A stretch of 51,529 bases of DNA from Paractinoplanes ferrugineus. GTDB taxonomy: Bacteria; Actinomycetota; Actinomycetes; Mycobacteriales; Micromonosporaceae. The notes beneath the pieces were generated by a model. That model was given only the letters and a program-made list of their open reading frames with translations. It had not been told where the DNA came from and did not search any database. This document shows, one piece after another, positions 7,908-15,854 of the stretch. The position numbers and the translations under genes were made by a program. Every line of letters starts with the position of its first letter. Position 1 is the first letter of the stretch. The DNA lies in the NCBI RefSeq assembly GCF_016862195.1, contig NZ_BOMM01000080.1, positions 1 through 51,529 of the forward strand. The letters are read 5' to 3'.

Positions 7908-9377
7908 ATGAAACGTCAAGCGATCATCCTCAGTGTGGCCCTGGCCGGTGCGGCCGGACTGGTGGCCACGGCCGGATCGGCGCAGGCGGCCACCGGCTGC
8001 CGGGCCGACTACGCGATCACCAGCTCCTGGCAGGGCGGCTTCGGGGCCTCGGTCACCGTCACCAACCTCGGAGACGCCCTGAACGGCTGGCAGGTCGGCT
8101 GGTCGTTCACCGCCGGCCAGAAGATCGACCAGTTGTGGAACGGCACGGTGAGCCAGTCCGGTGCGCAGGTGACGGTGTCCAACGCCGCCTACAACGGCAG
8201 CGTCGCCACCGGCGGGAGCGCCTCGTTCGGCTTCAACGGTTCCTGGACCGGCAGCAACCCGGCGCCGACGGTGTTCACCCTCAACGGCGTCGCGTGCACC
8301 GGGGCGCCGGTGACGACGAGCCCGTCCGGCCCCTCGACCTCGCCCAGCACGTCGGTTTCACCCAGCACCTCGGTCTCACCCAGCCCGTCCACCTCGAACC
8401 CGCCCCCGGCGACGGCGCTGCCGTGTGACCTCTACGCCGCCGGCGGCACCCCGTGCGTCGCGGCGCACAGCACGACCCGCGCGCTGCTCGCCTCCTATTC
8501 CGGCCGGCTCTACCAGGTGCGCCGCAGCTCGGACAACACCAGCCGCGACATCACCGTGCTCACCCGGGGCGGGACGGTGAACGCGGCCCTCCAGGACTCG
8601 TTCTGCGCCGGCACCTCGTGCGTCGTGACCGTCGTCTACGACCAGTCCGGCCGCGGCAACGACCTGTGGTACCAAGGCTCCACTGTGGTGCCCGGATCGC
8701 CGCAGAGCAGCCCGGCCAACGCCACCACCGAATCGCTGTCGGTCGGCGGGGCCAAGGCCTACTCGCTCTACATCCGGGCCGGCAACAGTTACTGGCGCGA
8801 CGGACACCTGACCGGTGTGCCGACCGGCAGCGCCCCCGAGGGCATGTACATGGTCACCAGCGGCACCCACGTCAACAGCGGCTGCTGCTTCGACTACGGC
8901 AACAGCGAGACCACCCGCAAGGCCGACGCCGCCGGTGCGATGGACGCCATCTACTTCGGCACCAGCTGCTGGTTCGGCGGGTGCTCCGGGTCCGGCCCGT
9001 GGGTGCAGGCCGACCTGGAATGGGGCCTGTTCCCCGGTGGCAGCAGCAAGTGGAACCCCAACCAGCGGGCCTTCAACAGCAAATTCGTCACCGCGATGCT
9101 GAAGAACAACGGCACCAGCCGCTTCGCCATCAAGGGCGGCAACGCCCAGTCCGGCTCCCCGATCACGCTGTGGGACGGTTCACTGCCGTCCGGCTACAGC
9201 CCGATGAAGAAGCAGGGTGCCATCGTGCTCGGCAGCGGTGGTGACTGCTGCAAGCCCAACGGCGGCGCCAACCAGAGCGCGGGCACGTTCTACGAGGGCG
9301 CCATGGTCGCCGGCTACCCCTCCGACGCGACCGAGGCCGCGGTGCAGGCCAACATCACCGCCGCCGGCTACCGCTGA
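7908..9377 (+). CDS. Secreted alpha-L-arabinofuranosidase B-type enzyme (GH54 catalytic domain) with N-terminal CBM2
   Basis: Removes arabinofuranosyl side chains from arabinoxylan or arabinan. The 489-residue protein has a signal peptide ending ...SAQA (27), an N-terminal CBM2 (about 29-131), a Ser/Thr/Pro linker of near-repeats SPSTSV (about 132-170), and the ArfB catalytic domain (about 172-489). Family signatures are PCDLYAAGGTPCVAAHSTTR, VVYDQSGRGNDL, QADLEWGLF (nucleophile candidate E371) and GSGGDCC...GTFYEG (acid/base candidate D446). Fungal AbfB carries a C-terminal CBM42; here that module is absent and a CBM2 sits at the other end. An ACGGAGG ribosome site precedes the ATG. Confidence 0.85.
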   Translation: MKRQAIILSVALAGAAGLVATAGSAQAATGCRADYAITSSWQGGFGASVTVTNLGDALNGWQVGWSFTAGQKIDQLWNGTVSQSGAQVTVSNAAYNGSVATGGSASFGFNGSWTGSNPAPTVFTLNGVACTGAPVTTSPSGPSTSPSTSVSPSTSVSPSPSTSNPPPATALPCDLYAAGGTPCVAAHSTTRALLASYSGRLYQVRRSSDNTSRDITVLTRGGTVNAALQDSFCAGTSCVVTVVYDQSGRGNDLWYQGSTVVPGSPQSSPANATTESLSVGGAKAYSLYIRAGNSYWRDGHLTGVPTGSAPEGMYMVTSGTHVNSGCCFDYGNSETTRKADAAGAMDAIYFGTSCWFGGCSGSGPWVQADLEWGLFPGGSSKWNPNQRAFNSKFVTAMLKNNGTSRFAIKGGNAQSGSPITLWDGSLPSGYSPMKKQGAIVLGSGGDCCKPNGGANQSAGTFYEGAMVAGYPSDATEAAVQANITAAGYR

Positions 9378-9393
9378 TCCCGCGGAACGCTCG

Positions 9394-9426
9394 GCGTCGC
9401 CCCGGCGGTCACCGCCGGGGCGACGC
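9394..9426. terminator. Strong stem-loop terminator between convergent genes
   Basis: A perfect 16-bp inverted repeat (GCGTCGCCCCGGCGGT and its complement) around a single central base lies 17 bases after the arabinofuranosidase stop and before the stop of the convergent gene at 9430. It would serve both strands. Confidence 0.8.
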
Positions 9427-9429
9427 TGT

Positions 9430-9795
9430 TCATCGGTGGGTCACAGCCGGCGTACGCGTGACCCACCGGTCGGTGATCGGTGCCTTCGGAGACTTCGACG
9501 GCTCAGGCGTGGTGGCATCGGCATCACCGTCCCCGGAGCGCCACCAGTAGGCGACCAGGCAGACGAAGATCAGGAAGACGAGCGTGCCGCGCCTGACCGC
9601 CGTCCACCACGCCTGCCAGTAGGCCTTGCGCTGCTTCGGCAGACCCGCCTTGCTCGACTTGTAGTCCTTGTTGGCTCGGTGCATCACCGCCATCGCATAG
9701 CCGACGACGAAGACCGCCGAGCCGGTCAGCAGCAGGATCAGAACGACGGGACCGGCGACGTCGCGGCCGGTCACTTCAGCAGCGGTCTCGAACAT
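9430..9795 (-). CDS. Small two-span membrane protein of unknown function
   Basis: A 121-residue protein with two predicted membrane helices (about 13-36 and 69-87) separated by a basic loop (HRANKDYKSSKAGLPKQRKAYW) and a Pro/Ser-rich C-terminal tail. Codon use is normal for the region. I do not recognise the family. It is monocistronic, between two strong terminators. Confidence 0.6.
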   Translation of the reverse strand: MFETAAEVTGRDVAGPVVLILLLTGSAVFVVGYAMAVMHRANKDYKSSKAGLPKQRKAYWQAWWTAVRRGTLVFLIFVCLVAYWWRSGDGDADATTPEPSKSPKAPITDRWVTRTPAVTHR

Positions 9796-9842
9796 GCGGC
9801 CCAGCCTGCGACACAGACCTACCGGAAGTCCTCCGCCGGCGT

Positions 9843-9884
9843 GCCGGCCGGGTCCAGCGGGTCGAGCAGCTGGACCCGGCCGGC
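9843..9884. terminator. Stem-loop terminator after the multicopper oxidase
   Basis: A perfect 16-bp stem (GCCGGCCGGGTCCAGC and its complement) with a 10-base loop lies just downstream of the minus-strand multicopper oxidase stop. Confidence 0.75.
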
Positions 9885-9895
9885 CGCGCTGACCT

Positions 9896-11341
9896 CTATT
9901 CCGGGATGTTGCTGGCCGCGCCTCCGATGACGTACGGCGTGGTGATGCCCTCGTACATCAGGTGGGCGACCATGCCGTCGGCGGCGTGCGGCAGGTTGTG
10001 GCAGTGGTCGGCCCAGATGCCGGGGTTGTCGGCGACGAAGGCCACGTCGAACGACTCACCGGCGGGAACCTCGAGCGAGTCCGTCCACCATGGACTGCCG
10101 GTGGCCCGGGTGCCGTCGCGGGCCAGGACCAGCAGTCGGTGACCGTGCAGGTGCATCGGATGCGATTCGCCGCTGTTGTTGCTGATCGTCATCCGCGCGA
10201 CGTCCCCGGTCCGCACCATGAACATCGGGACGTCCGGGTAGAGGTGACCGTTGATGGTCCAGAACAGTCCGGGGCGGCCCCGGACGAAACCCGGCCGGCG
10301 GTTGATGTCGTACTTGAAATGGCGGACGGCCCGGTCGGGATCGAACGGGACGGCCTGCGGGGTGCCGTAGCTCAGCAGGTCGAGGGTGGCTCCCGGGCGC
10401 GGCGACGCGGCGACGGCCGGGCCGAGGGTGACGGCGGCCGCTCCGCCGATCTCGACACGGGCCCCGGTGGCCGGCACCGTCAGCCCGAGGTCGACCCGGC
10501 CACCGGCGGGCAGGTTGAGGGCGGTGTCGCGCACCTCGGCCGGCCCGTTCACCTCGGAGCCGTCGACGGCGAGCACCCGGAAGGACGCGCCGCTGACCCA
10601 GACCGGCACGAGGCCGTTCTCGGTGTTGATCACCCGGACCCGGACCTTCCGGCCGGGTTCGGCCGGCACCGCGGCCGGTTCCGACGAGCCGTTCACCGTG
10701 GAGTAGCCGCGGTACTGGTGCATGAGCGCCACGAAGTCGGTCTCGTCCGGGACCGGTTTCGCGGGATCGACGACGAGCGCACCGAGCAACCCGCCGCGCA
10801 CCTGTTCGTGGGAGATCTGGTGCGAGTGGTACCAGAACGTGCCGGCCCGGTCGGCCACGAACCGGTAGGTGAAGGAACCACCGACGCCGACTGCGTCCTG
10901 GGTGACGCCGGCGACGCCGTCGTCGGCGTTGGGCACGTCGACGCCGTGCCAGTGCAGCGTGGCGCCGTCCGGCACGGACTCGTTGACCAGGCGCACCTGA
11001 ACCAGCTGGCCGACCTTGGCCCGGATGGTCGGGCCGGGCGACGTCCCGTTCAGCGTGTAGCCGTCGACCTTCTGCCCGGACGCCAGCGTGAACGATCCTT
11101 TCCGGGCGGTCAGCGTGACGTCCACGTCGGGCCGCCGGTCGGGGTCGGCCCGCAGCTGCGTCACCGGCACACCGCCGGCGTGCTGATGAACCGCGGGACC
11201 GCCACCGTCGTCGAGATAGCCCATCGACATCATGCTGTACGCGTCGGGCAGCAGACTGGCCTGCCAGAAATACCCCAGTGGACCCAGGATCGCCGCTGTC
11301 GCCACCAGCGCCACAGCCGTGCGGATCCGGCTCCTGGTCAT
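9896..11341 (-). CDS. Multicopper oxidase, membrane-anchored or secreted
   Basis: Laccase/bilirubin-oxidase-like enzyme that oxidises phenols or metal ions and reduces oxygen to water. Residues 8-27 form an N-terminal signal or anchor. Copper ligands are HWH (130-132), HSH (172-174), HPMHLHGH, and HCHNLPHAADGM with the type 1 Cys at 447, His 452 and axial Met 457. The length (481) fits a multi-domain oxidase. The start codon overlaps the stop of the upstream cytochrome-b561-like gene (ATGA), so the two are translationally coupled. A role in copper tolerance or lignin-phenol oxidation fits; the substrate is unknown. Confidence 0.9.
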   Translation of the reverse strand: MTRSRIRTAVALVATAAILGPLGYFWQASLLPDAYSMMSMGYLDDGGGPAVHQHAGGVPVTQLRADPDRRPDVDVTLTARKGSFTLASGQKVDGYTLNGTSPGPTIRAKVGQLVQVRLVNESVPDGATLHWHGVDVPNADDGVAGVTQDAVGVGGSFTYRFVADRAGTFWYHSHQISHEQVRGGLLGALVVDPAKPVPDETDFVALMHQYRGYSTVNGSSEPAAVPAEPGRKVRVRVINTENGLVPVWVSGASFRVLAVDGSEVNGPAEVRDTALNLPAGGRVDLGLTVPATGARVEIGGAAAVTLGPAVAASPRPGATLDLLSYGTPQAVPFDPDRAVRHFKYDINRRPGFVRGRPGLFWTINGHLYPDVPMFMVRTGDVARMTISNNSGESHPMHLHGHRLLVLARDGTRATGSPWWTDSLEVPAGESFDVAFVADNPGIWADHCHNLPHAADGMVAHLMYEGITTPYVIGGAASNIPE

Positions 11342-11790
11342 CGTGCGGCAACCTCGACCGGAGCCGAGACGCGCTTGGCACGGCGGTCGGCGGCGTTGGC
11401 GGCGCCGATGATCAGGAAGGCCCCGAGCGCGTGCAGGATTCCGAGGCCGGGGACGCCGTGCGCGAAGATGCCGAGCGCGACCTGCGCCACCACCAGTCCG
11501 ACGACGATGCCCGCCGCCGCCACCCCGCCCGGGATCTTGGCGAAGAAGGACACGATGAGGAAGGCCAGGACCACCAGCGGCACGAGAACCATGCCACCGA
11601 TGCCGTGCAGCATCATGCCGCGCTGCTCGGTGAAGTTGAGTGTGTCGCGATCGTCCAGGACGGCCTTGTTCATGACGCCGCCGTCCTCGATCCAGTGGAA
11701 GAGACCGAAGAACCCCCAGACGATCACCATCGTCTGGAGGATCACCAAGATCATGATTGAGTGCGCCAGGACTCGGTAGGCAGTTTTCAT
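11338..11790 (-). CDS. Four-helix membrane protein, cytochrome b561-like, coupled to the multicopper oxidase
   Basis: A 150-residue membrane protein with four predicted helices and histidines placed in or near them (AHSIM, HWIEDGG, MLHGIGG, FAHG, LHALG), as expected for a small haem-b electron carrier. It may pass electrons to or from the multicopper oxidase whose start codon it overlaps. I chose the Met at 11790, which sits right before the first helix (MKTAYRVLAHSIMILVIL) and has a GAGA-rich upstream site, rather than the in-frame start at 11832. The haem assignment rests only on helix and histidine layout. Confidence 0.6.
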   Translation of the reverse strand: MKTAYRVLAHSIMILVILQTMVIVWGFFGLFHWIEDGGVMNKAVLDDRDTLNFTEQRGMMLHGIGGMVLVPLVVLAFLIVSFFAKIPGGVAAAGIVVGLVVAQVALGIFAHGVPGLGILHALGAFLIIGAANAADRRAKRVSAPVEVAAR

Positions 11791-11825
11791 CGTCTCGTCT
11801 CTCGTCCGCAAGTCGCCCGCAAGCT

Positions 11826-11857
11826 TAGGCAACTATCTATTTTGCCTATTGATAGTT
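11826..11857. promoter_or_regulatory. Two interleaved dyads upstream of the multicopper-oxidase operon
   Basis: TAGGCAA (11826-11832) pairs with TTGCCTA (11842-11848), and AACTATC (11831-11837) pairs with GATAGTT (11851-11857). Both dyads lie 36-67 bases upstream of the operon start at 11790, in promoter position. The TTAGGCAA half resembles DtxR/MntR-type metal-repressor half-sites, which would suit a metalloenzyme operon. Confidence 0.45.
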
Positions 11858-11933
11858 ACGCCAGTACACGTTCTGCACAGCGTAGGGCATCGCCCCCAGG
11901 GCTCGGTAGTGCGCGGGTGACATTTCGGCGAAG

Positions 11934-11970
11934 GGCCGCCCCGCGGGCTGGGGATGCCCGCGGAGCGGCC
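11934..11970. terminator. Stem-loop terminator after the haloperoxidase-like gene
   Basis: A 15-bp stem with one mismatch (GGCCGC-C-CCGCGGGC against GCCCGCGG-A-GCGGCC) and a 7-base loop lies 24 bases downstream of the minus-strand stop at 11994. Confidence 0.65.
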
Positions 11971-11993
11971 GTACAGGAGTTCGGAGCCGGCGG

Positions 11994-13481
11994 TCAGCGG
12001 TGGGCCCGGCCTTCGATGCGGGCCTGCACGAACTCGTAGCCGAGGTCGCCGAACTGGGTGCCGAGGGCCAGGCCGGCGGTGGTCGCGGCGGGGAAGTGCA
12101 CGCCGCCGTCGAGCCGGGACGCGCGGCAGGCCGCCCCGAACTCGGTCCAGCTGCTGAAGTGCAGAGCGAGATCCCGCGCGGGGGTGACACCCGGCTCGAC
12201 CAGGGAAGTGCCTCTGGGCGCCTGGTAGGTCAGGTCCAGCGCGTCCGACTTCAGGTAGCGGATGGCGGCCTGCGTGTGGGTCGAGCACAGCACCGAACTG
12301 CCGGACGGGTACTCGGGATGTTCGTTGACATCGAGATAGGACGTCCACTGGCTGCCCGGCAGGTCGTGGACCGTACCCTTGCCCGGCCCGCCCCAAGCGG
12401 TCACCCGCTTGTTCTTGAACAGGTACCGGATCGCGGTGAACGGCCGTACCGTGTCGTACCGGAATTTGTTGTACCAGCACGCGATGATCGCGTCGAACTC
12501 GGAGACCGCGGTCACGGCGTTGAGCTGGATGATCTCGTCGAAGCTGAGGTTCGACCCGACGGCCGCGGCCCCGAGCGAGTAACCCAGCGAATAGATCTTG
12601 TCGTTGAAGATCTCCGCCTTCATCTTGGTCACGTCGGTCAGCGCGGCCGAGTGCGCGAGGACGGTCTCGGCCTGTTCCCGGTAACCCCGCGGGTTCCTCT
12701 TGAAGTCGCTGTTCGCCGGCGCCGGCAACAGGAACTCGCGGGCGTCGGTGAAGGTGTACGGCCGCACCCGCCCGAAGAACGGCGTGAGCGCCTGCTGGAT
12801 CCGGTAGGTACCACCCTTGTTCGTGAAGACCGCCGGCTGCCAGCGGGAGAGGTCACGCACCTCGCCGACGGTGTTGACCGGCTGGTAGTCCGAGTAGTCG
12901 CGGTAGGGCTGCCGGTTGTACGGCCCCCAGCCGATGTCGCCGAGCATGTTGGCCCCGTCGTGCAGCCGGGCGGCGATGACGCTGCGACCCGCCCGGTTGC
13001 CGATGCCGACCGCGGTGGTCGTGTTCTCCTGGTCGTCGTCGGGGTCGAGACCGTACTTGGTCAGCACCGCCCGCAGCTTGGGGCCGGCGCTGAACGGCAG
13101 CGCGGTCAGGAACGCCCGGTAGGTGGCATAGACCAGGGCGATGTTCTTGTTCCGGTTGGTCGCCGACTCGCCGGCCGGCCGGCGGCCCAGATTCGAGTGC
13201 ACGCCCACCGCGGTGGGGTGGTACGGGGCGATCGCGTCGAACATCGACACCGCGATCAGCAGGTTGAGCCGGATCACCAGGGTCGCGTCGCCACCGGTGA
13301 TGTAGTTGAGGATGATCGGGTCGAACTCGGCGACGACGATGGAGAAAGCGGCGTTGCCGTTGTCCCAGTCGAAGTCCTCCGCCGCCGCGGCCGGGACCGC
13401 GAGTGATGGGAGCGCCAGGACGGCGCCGGCCCCCGCGGCCACACCGCCGAGCATCGTGCGACGGGTTATCTGACCATTCAT
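11994..13481 (-). CDS. Tat-exported vanadium-dependent haloperoxidase-like protein with an altered catalytic motif
   Basis: A 495-residue PAP2/vanadium-haloperoxidase-fold protein. The N-terminus (RRTMLGGVAAGAGAVLALP) is a twin-arginine signal peptide, so the folded protein is exported. Vanadate-binding motifs are present: K339-x6-R346-P347, PSG (392-394) and R456-x5-H462. The His that normally follows PSG (H404 of the fungal chloroperoxidase), the general acid/base for peroxide activation, is Ser 395 here. Vanadate or phosphate binding should persist, but peroxidase activity may be changed or lost. Alternatives are an acid phosphatase or a non-halogenating oxidase. It is apparently monocistronic, with a GAAAGG site before the ATG, and sits outside the polyketide operons, so membership in that pathway is unproven. 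Confidence 0.8.
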   Translation of the reverse strand: MNGQITRRTMLGGVAAGAGAVLALPSLAVPAAAAEDFDWDNGNAAFSIVVAEFDPIILNYITGGDATLVIRLNLLIAVSMFDAIAPYHPTAVGVHSNLGRRPAGESATNRNKNIALVYATYRAFLTALPFSAGPKLRAVLTKYGLDPDDDQENTTTAVGIGNRAGRSVIAARLHDGANMLGDIGWGPYNRQPYRDYSDYQPVNTVGEVRDLSRWQPAVFTNKGGTYRIQQALTPFFGRVRPYTFTDAREFLLPAPANSDFKRNPRGYREQAETVLAHSAALTDVTKMKAEIFNDKIYSLGYSLGAAAVGSNLSFDEIIQLNAVTAVSEFDAIIACWYNKFRYDTVRPFTAIRYLFKNKRVTAWGGPGKGTVHDLPGSQWTSYLDVNEHPEYPSGSSVLCSTHTQAAIRYLKSDALDLTYQAPRGTSLVEPGVTPARDLALHFSSWTEFGAACRASRLDGGVHFPAATTAGLALGTQFGDLGYEFVQARIEGRAHR

Positions 13482-13522
13482 CTGAGCAGGCCTTTCGAGA
13501 GGGACGCAGGGATTTTGGCGGG

Positions 13523-14770
13523 CTAGCTCCGAGCCGGTCGGGGCGGTGCCGGGTCATCCCGGCCCGCCGCCCGGCGGAAGAAGCGGCGTAGCACCCGTTC
13601 GAGCGGGGCCTCGTAGATCCGGTACAGCAGCGCCGACAGGGCCAGCGACACCAGCAACGCGATGGCCGCCGGCCCGGCATGGCTCCAGCTCGGCTCGACC
13701 GGGTCGAGGAAGAAGTCGACCACCTTCTTGTCGGGGAACACCGAACTCGACACCGCGACCAGCACGGTGAAGTGGAAGAGGTAGAAGGCGTACGACCAGC
13801 GACCCAGCCGGACCAGCGGGGCCGAGCTGAGCAGCGAACGCTTCCCGTCCTCGTCCCGGGTCGCCACGGCGGCGATCAGCAGGGCGAACAGCGGCGCGGT
13901 GACCTGGTTGACGGCGTCATACGGCACGGACGACCGCCAGGCCGCGTCCCGGAACAGCCAGAGCACCAGGAAGCCCGCCGCGAGCAGCGCCGCCGCCTGC
14001 CAGACTCGCAGCGGGCTGCGCCAGCCCTTCCGCAATGCCGCCGCGACCACCACGCCCAGCAGGAACTCGACGAGCCGGAACGGCGGCGCGTACGTCCCCA
14101 GCACGGACAGACTGCTGGAGCTGATGTCGGCCGAGGAGACCGCGGTGGTCGGCGGGTCGGCGATCCACACCGCGACCCGGATCAGCCATCCCAGCGCGAC
14201 CAGGCCGATCGCCAGGTACAGCAACTGCCGCAGCCCGCGCCGCACGATGGCCGGCGCCACCAGCGGGAAGAGCACATAGAAGAAGGCCTCGCAGGAGAGG
14301 CTCCAGGTGACCGGGCTCGGACCGGTGAGGATCCAGCCCGGCACCCAAGCCTGGATCAGCACGACGCTGGCCAGCCCGACGAGCACGAACGTCGGCACGT
14401 CGATGTCCGCGCTGTTGCCGGTGACGGCGAACAGCGTGGGCAGCGCGATGGCCAGGAACAACAGCGGCCAGACCCGGGCGAAACGCCGGCCGAGGAAGTA
14501 GCCGGTCGTGTCGTTCGGCGTCATCGTCCAGGTCAGCACGAAGCCGGAGAGGACGAAGAAGAACGTCACCCCACTGACCCCGAGACCAAACAGACCATGG
14601 GTGTACGGGAGTGGGAGAAAGACGTTCACGTGGGCCAGGAATATGGCCAGTGCAGCAAACCAGCGCAGGCCGGTGAGCGACTCCACCCGACGCGCTCCGC
14701 CGGAAGTGTCAGCAGTTCCGCCAGCATGGGCAGCGAGCGCCGCCGGCACGTCCCGATTTGTCGTTGACAT
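13523..14770 (-). CDS. Acyltransferase-3 (OafA-type) membrane O-acyltransferase
   Basis: A 415-residue integral-membrane acyltransferase of the acyl_transf_3 family, with about ten helices and the early signature ESLTGLRWFAALAIFLAHVN, followed by GVTFFFVLSGFVL and GRRFARVWPL. Members acylate surface sugars, antibiotics or peptidoglycan. The Met at 14770 has a GGAGATGAG site; an upstream in-frame Met (14809) adds a charged stretch without such a site. The gene is divergent from the SDR at 14979. A related acyltransferase lies at 16625. The acceptor is unknown. Confidence 0.8.
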   Translation of the reverse strand: MSTTNRDVPAALAAHAGGTADTSGGARRVESLTGLRWFAALAIFLAHVNVFLPLPYTHGLFGLGVSGVTFFFVLSGFVLTWTMTPNDTTGYFLGRRFARVWPLLFLAIALPTLFAVTGNSADIDVPTFVLVGLASVVLIQAWVPGWILTGPSPVTWSLSCEAFFYVLFPLVAPAIVRRGLRQLLYLAIGLVALGWLIRVAVWIADPPTTAVSSADISSSSLSVLGTYAPPFRLVEFLLGVVVAAALRKGWRSPLRVWQAAALLAAGFLVLWLFRDAAWRSSVPYDAVNQVTAPLFALLIAAVATRDEDGKRSLLSSAPLVRLGRWSYAFYLFHFTVLVAVSSSVFPDKKVVDFFLDPVEPSWSHAGPAAIALLVSLALSALLYRIYEAPLERVLRRFFRRAAGRDDPAPPRPARS

Positions 14771-14851
14771 CTCATCTCCGCACTTCAGAGCGGTTCCGGG
14801 CGATCGCATGCGTCGCTCAGCAAGGACTCTGGCAGCGCCCGATCAACGGCC

Positions 14852-14893
14852 AATAAAGCTCGGGTAATTCGTTTGATATAGCACCGATAAAGC
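14852..14893. promoter_or_regulatory. Direct repeat of RATAAAGC in a divergent promoter region
   Basis: AATAAAGC (14852-14859) and GATAAAGC (14886-14893) are direct repeats in the 208-base gap between the minus-strand acyltransferase and the plus-strand SDR. The second copy lies within CCGATAAAGC, identical to elements at 44214 and 45972 in the polyketide cluster. This may be a site for a cluster regulator. Confidence 0.4.
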
Positions 14894-14978
14894 GGCTCGA
14901 AACGCAATTCTTTCGGCTGCCCGCGCTCGCTAAAATCGGTGCGTCCGACGTTTGATGACGGTTCTAACGGAGGAAACC

Positions 14979-15785
14979 ATGGCTTACGCCTACCGCACCG
15001 CACTCGTCACCGGAGCATCGAGCGGCCTGGGCCGGGAATTCGCCGAGCAGGCCGCCGCCGCGGGCTCCGATCTGATCCTGGTGGCCCGACGCGCCAACCT
15101 GCTCGACGAACTCGCCGCCGAACTCGGCCGCCGGCACGGGGTCGCCGTGGAGGTGCTGCCCGCCGACCTCGCCGACGAGCAGGACATCACCCGGGTCGAG
15201 GAGCGACTGGCCGAGCCGGGCCGCCCGGTCGACCTGCTCGTGAACAACGCGGGATTCGACATGACCGGCCGCTTCGCCGAGGTGCCGGCCGACGTGCAAC
15301 GACGGCAGCTGGCGGTCAACGTGACGGCACCGATCCGGCTGGCTCGCGCGGCACTCCCCCGCATGATCAAGGAACAACGGGGTGGCATCCTGCTGGTCTC
15401 CTCACTCGTTTCGGCGCTGCCCATGCCGGGTTCGGCGCTCTACGGCGCGAGCAAGGCCCTGCTGACCGCCTTCGGTGAGAGCCTGCACATGGAGGCGATG
15501 CCGCACGGCGTCCAGGTGACCTCGGTGAGCGCGGGACTGATCCGGACGAACTTCCACGAGGTGGCCGGGATCAATACCGAGGGTCTGCCCAAGGCGGCCT
15601 GGATGGAGGCCGACGCCGTGGCTCGGGCCGGCCTCGCCGCGATCTCGGCCGGCCGGGTCTCGGTGATTCCCGGCCGCCTCAACCGCATTCAGGCCGTCTA
15701 CGCCAAACTGGCGCCCAGGGCACTGCTGCGGGCGATGACCAAACGGTTCCTCTACCGCGACGTGCCGGCCACCACCGGCAGCTGA
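14979..15785 (+). CDS. Short-chain dehydrogenase/reductase (classical SDR)
   Basis: NAD(P)-dependent oxidoreductase of 268 residues. The cofactor motif TGASSGLG is near the N-terminus, followed by NNAGFD, catalytic Ser in LLVSSLVSA and Y-x3-K in LYGASKALL. The ATG at 14979 has an ACGGAGG site 5 bases upstream; the earlier in-frame ATG at 14952 does not. The C-terminal tail (PRALLRAMTKRFLYRDVPA) resembles DltE-like and fatty-acid-modifying SDRs. The substrate is unknown. The RATAAAGC repeat upstream links it tentatively to the polyketide regulon. Confidence 0.85.
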   Translation: MAYAYRTALVTGASSGLGREFAEQAAAAGSDLILVARRANLLDELAAELGRRHGVAVEVLPADLADEQDITRVEERLAEPGRPVDLLVNNAGFDMTGRFAEVPADVQRRQLAVNVTAPIRLARAALPRMIKEQRGGILLVSSLVSALPMPGSALYGASKALLTAFGESLHMEAMPHGVQVTSVSAGLIRTNFHEVAGINTEGLPKAAWMEADAVARAGLAAISAGRVSVIPGRLNRIQAVYAKLAPRALLRAMTKRFLYRDVPATTGS

Positions 15786-15787
15786 CC

Positions 15788-15835
15788 GACGAGTCAGGCC
15801 CCGCCCGGCATGACCGGTGCGGGGCCTGGCTCGTC
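15788..15835. terminator. Bidirectional stem-loop terminator
   Basis: A long, slightly interrupted hairpin (GACGAG-t-CAGGCCCCGC-c-CGG and complement) lies between the SDR stop and the stop of the convergent hemerythrin gene. Confidence 0.8.
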
Positions 15836-15854
15836 GACGTGTCCGGCCGGCGGC

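Noticed and set aside
8453..9244. Long open frames overlapping real genes, such as the +2 frame of the arabinofuranosidase gene
   Set aside because: They are Arg/Pro/His-rich, have no recognisable domain and lack ribosome-binding sites; they are by-products of GC-rich codon use.
11994..13481. Vanadium-haloperoxidase-like protein as a tailoring halogenase of the polyketide
   Set aside because: It is exported by Tat, lacks the key His, lies 9 kb outside the cluster operons, and two flavin halogenases already explain chlorination.
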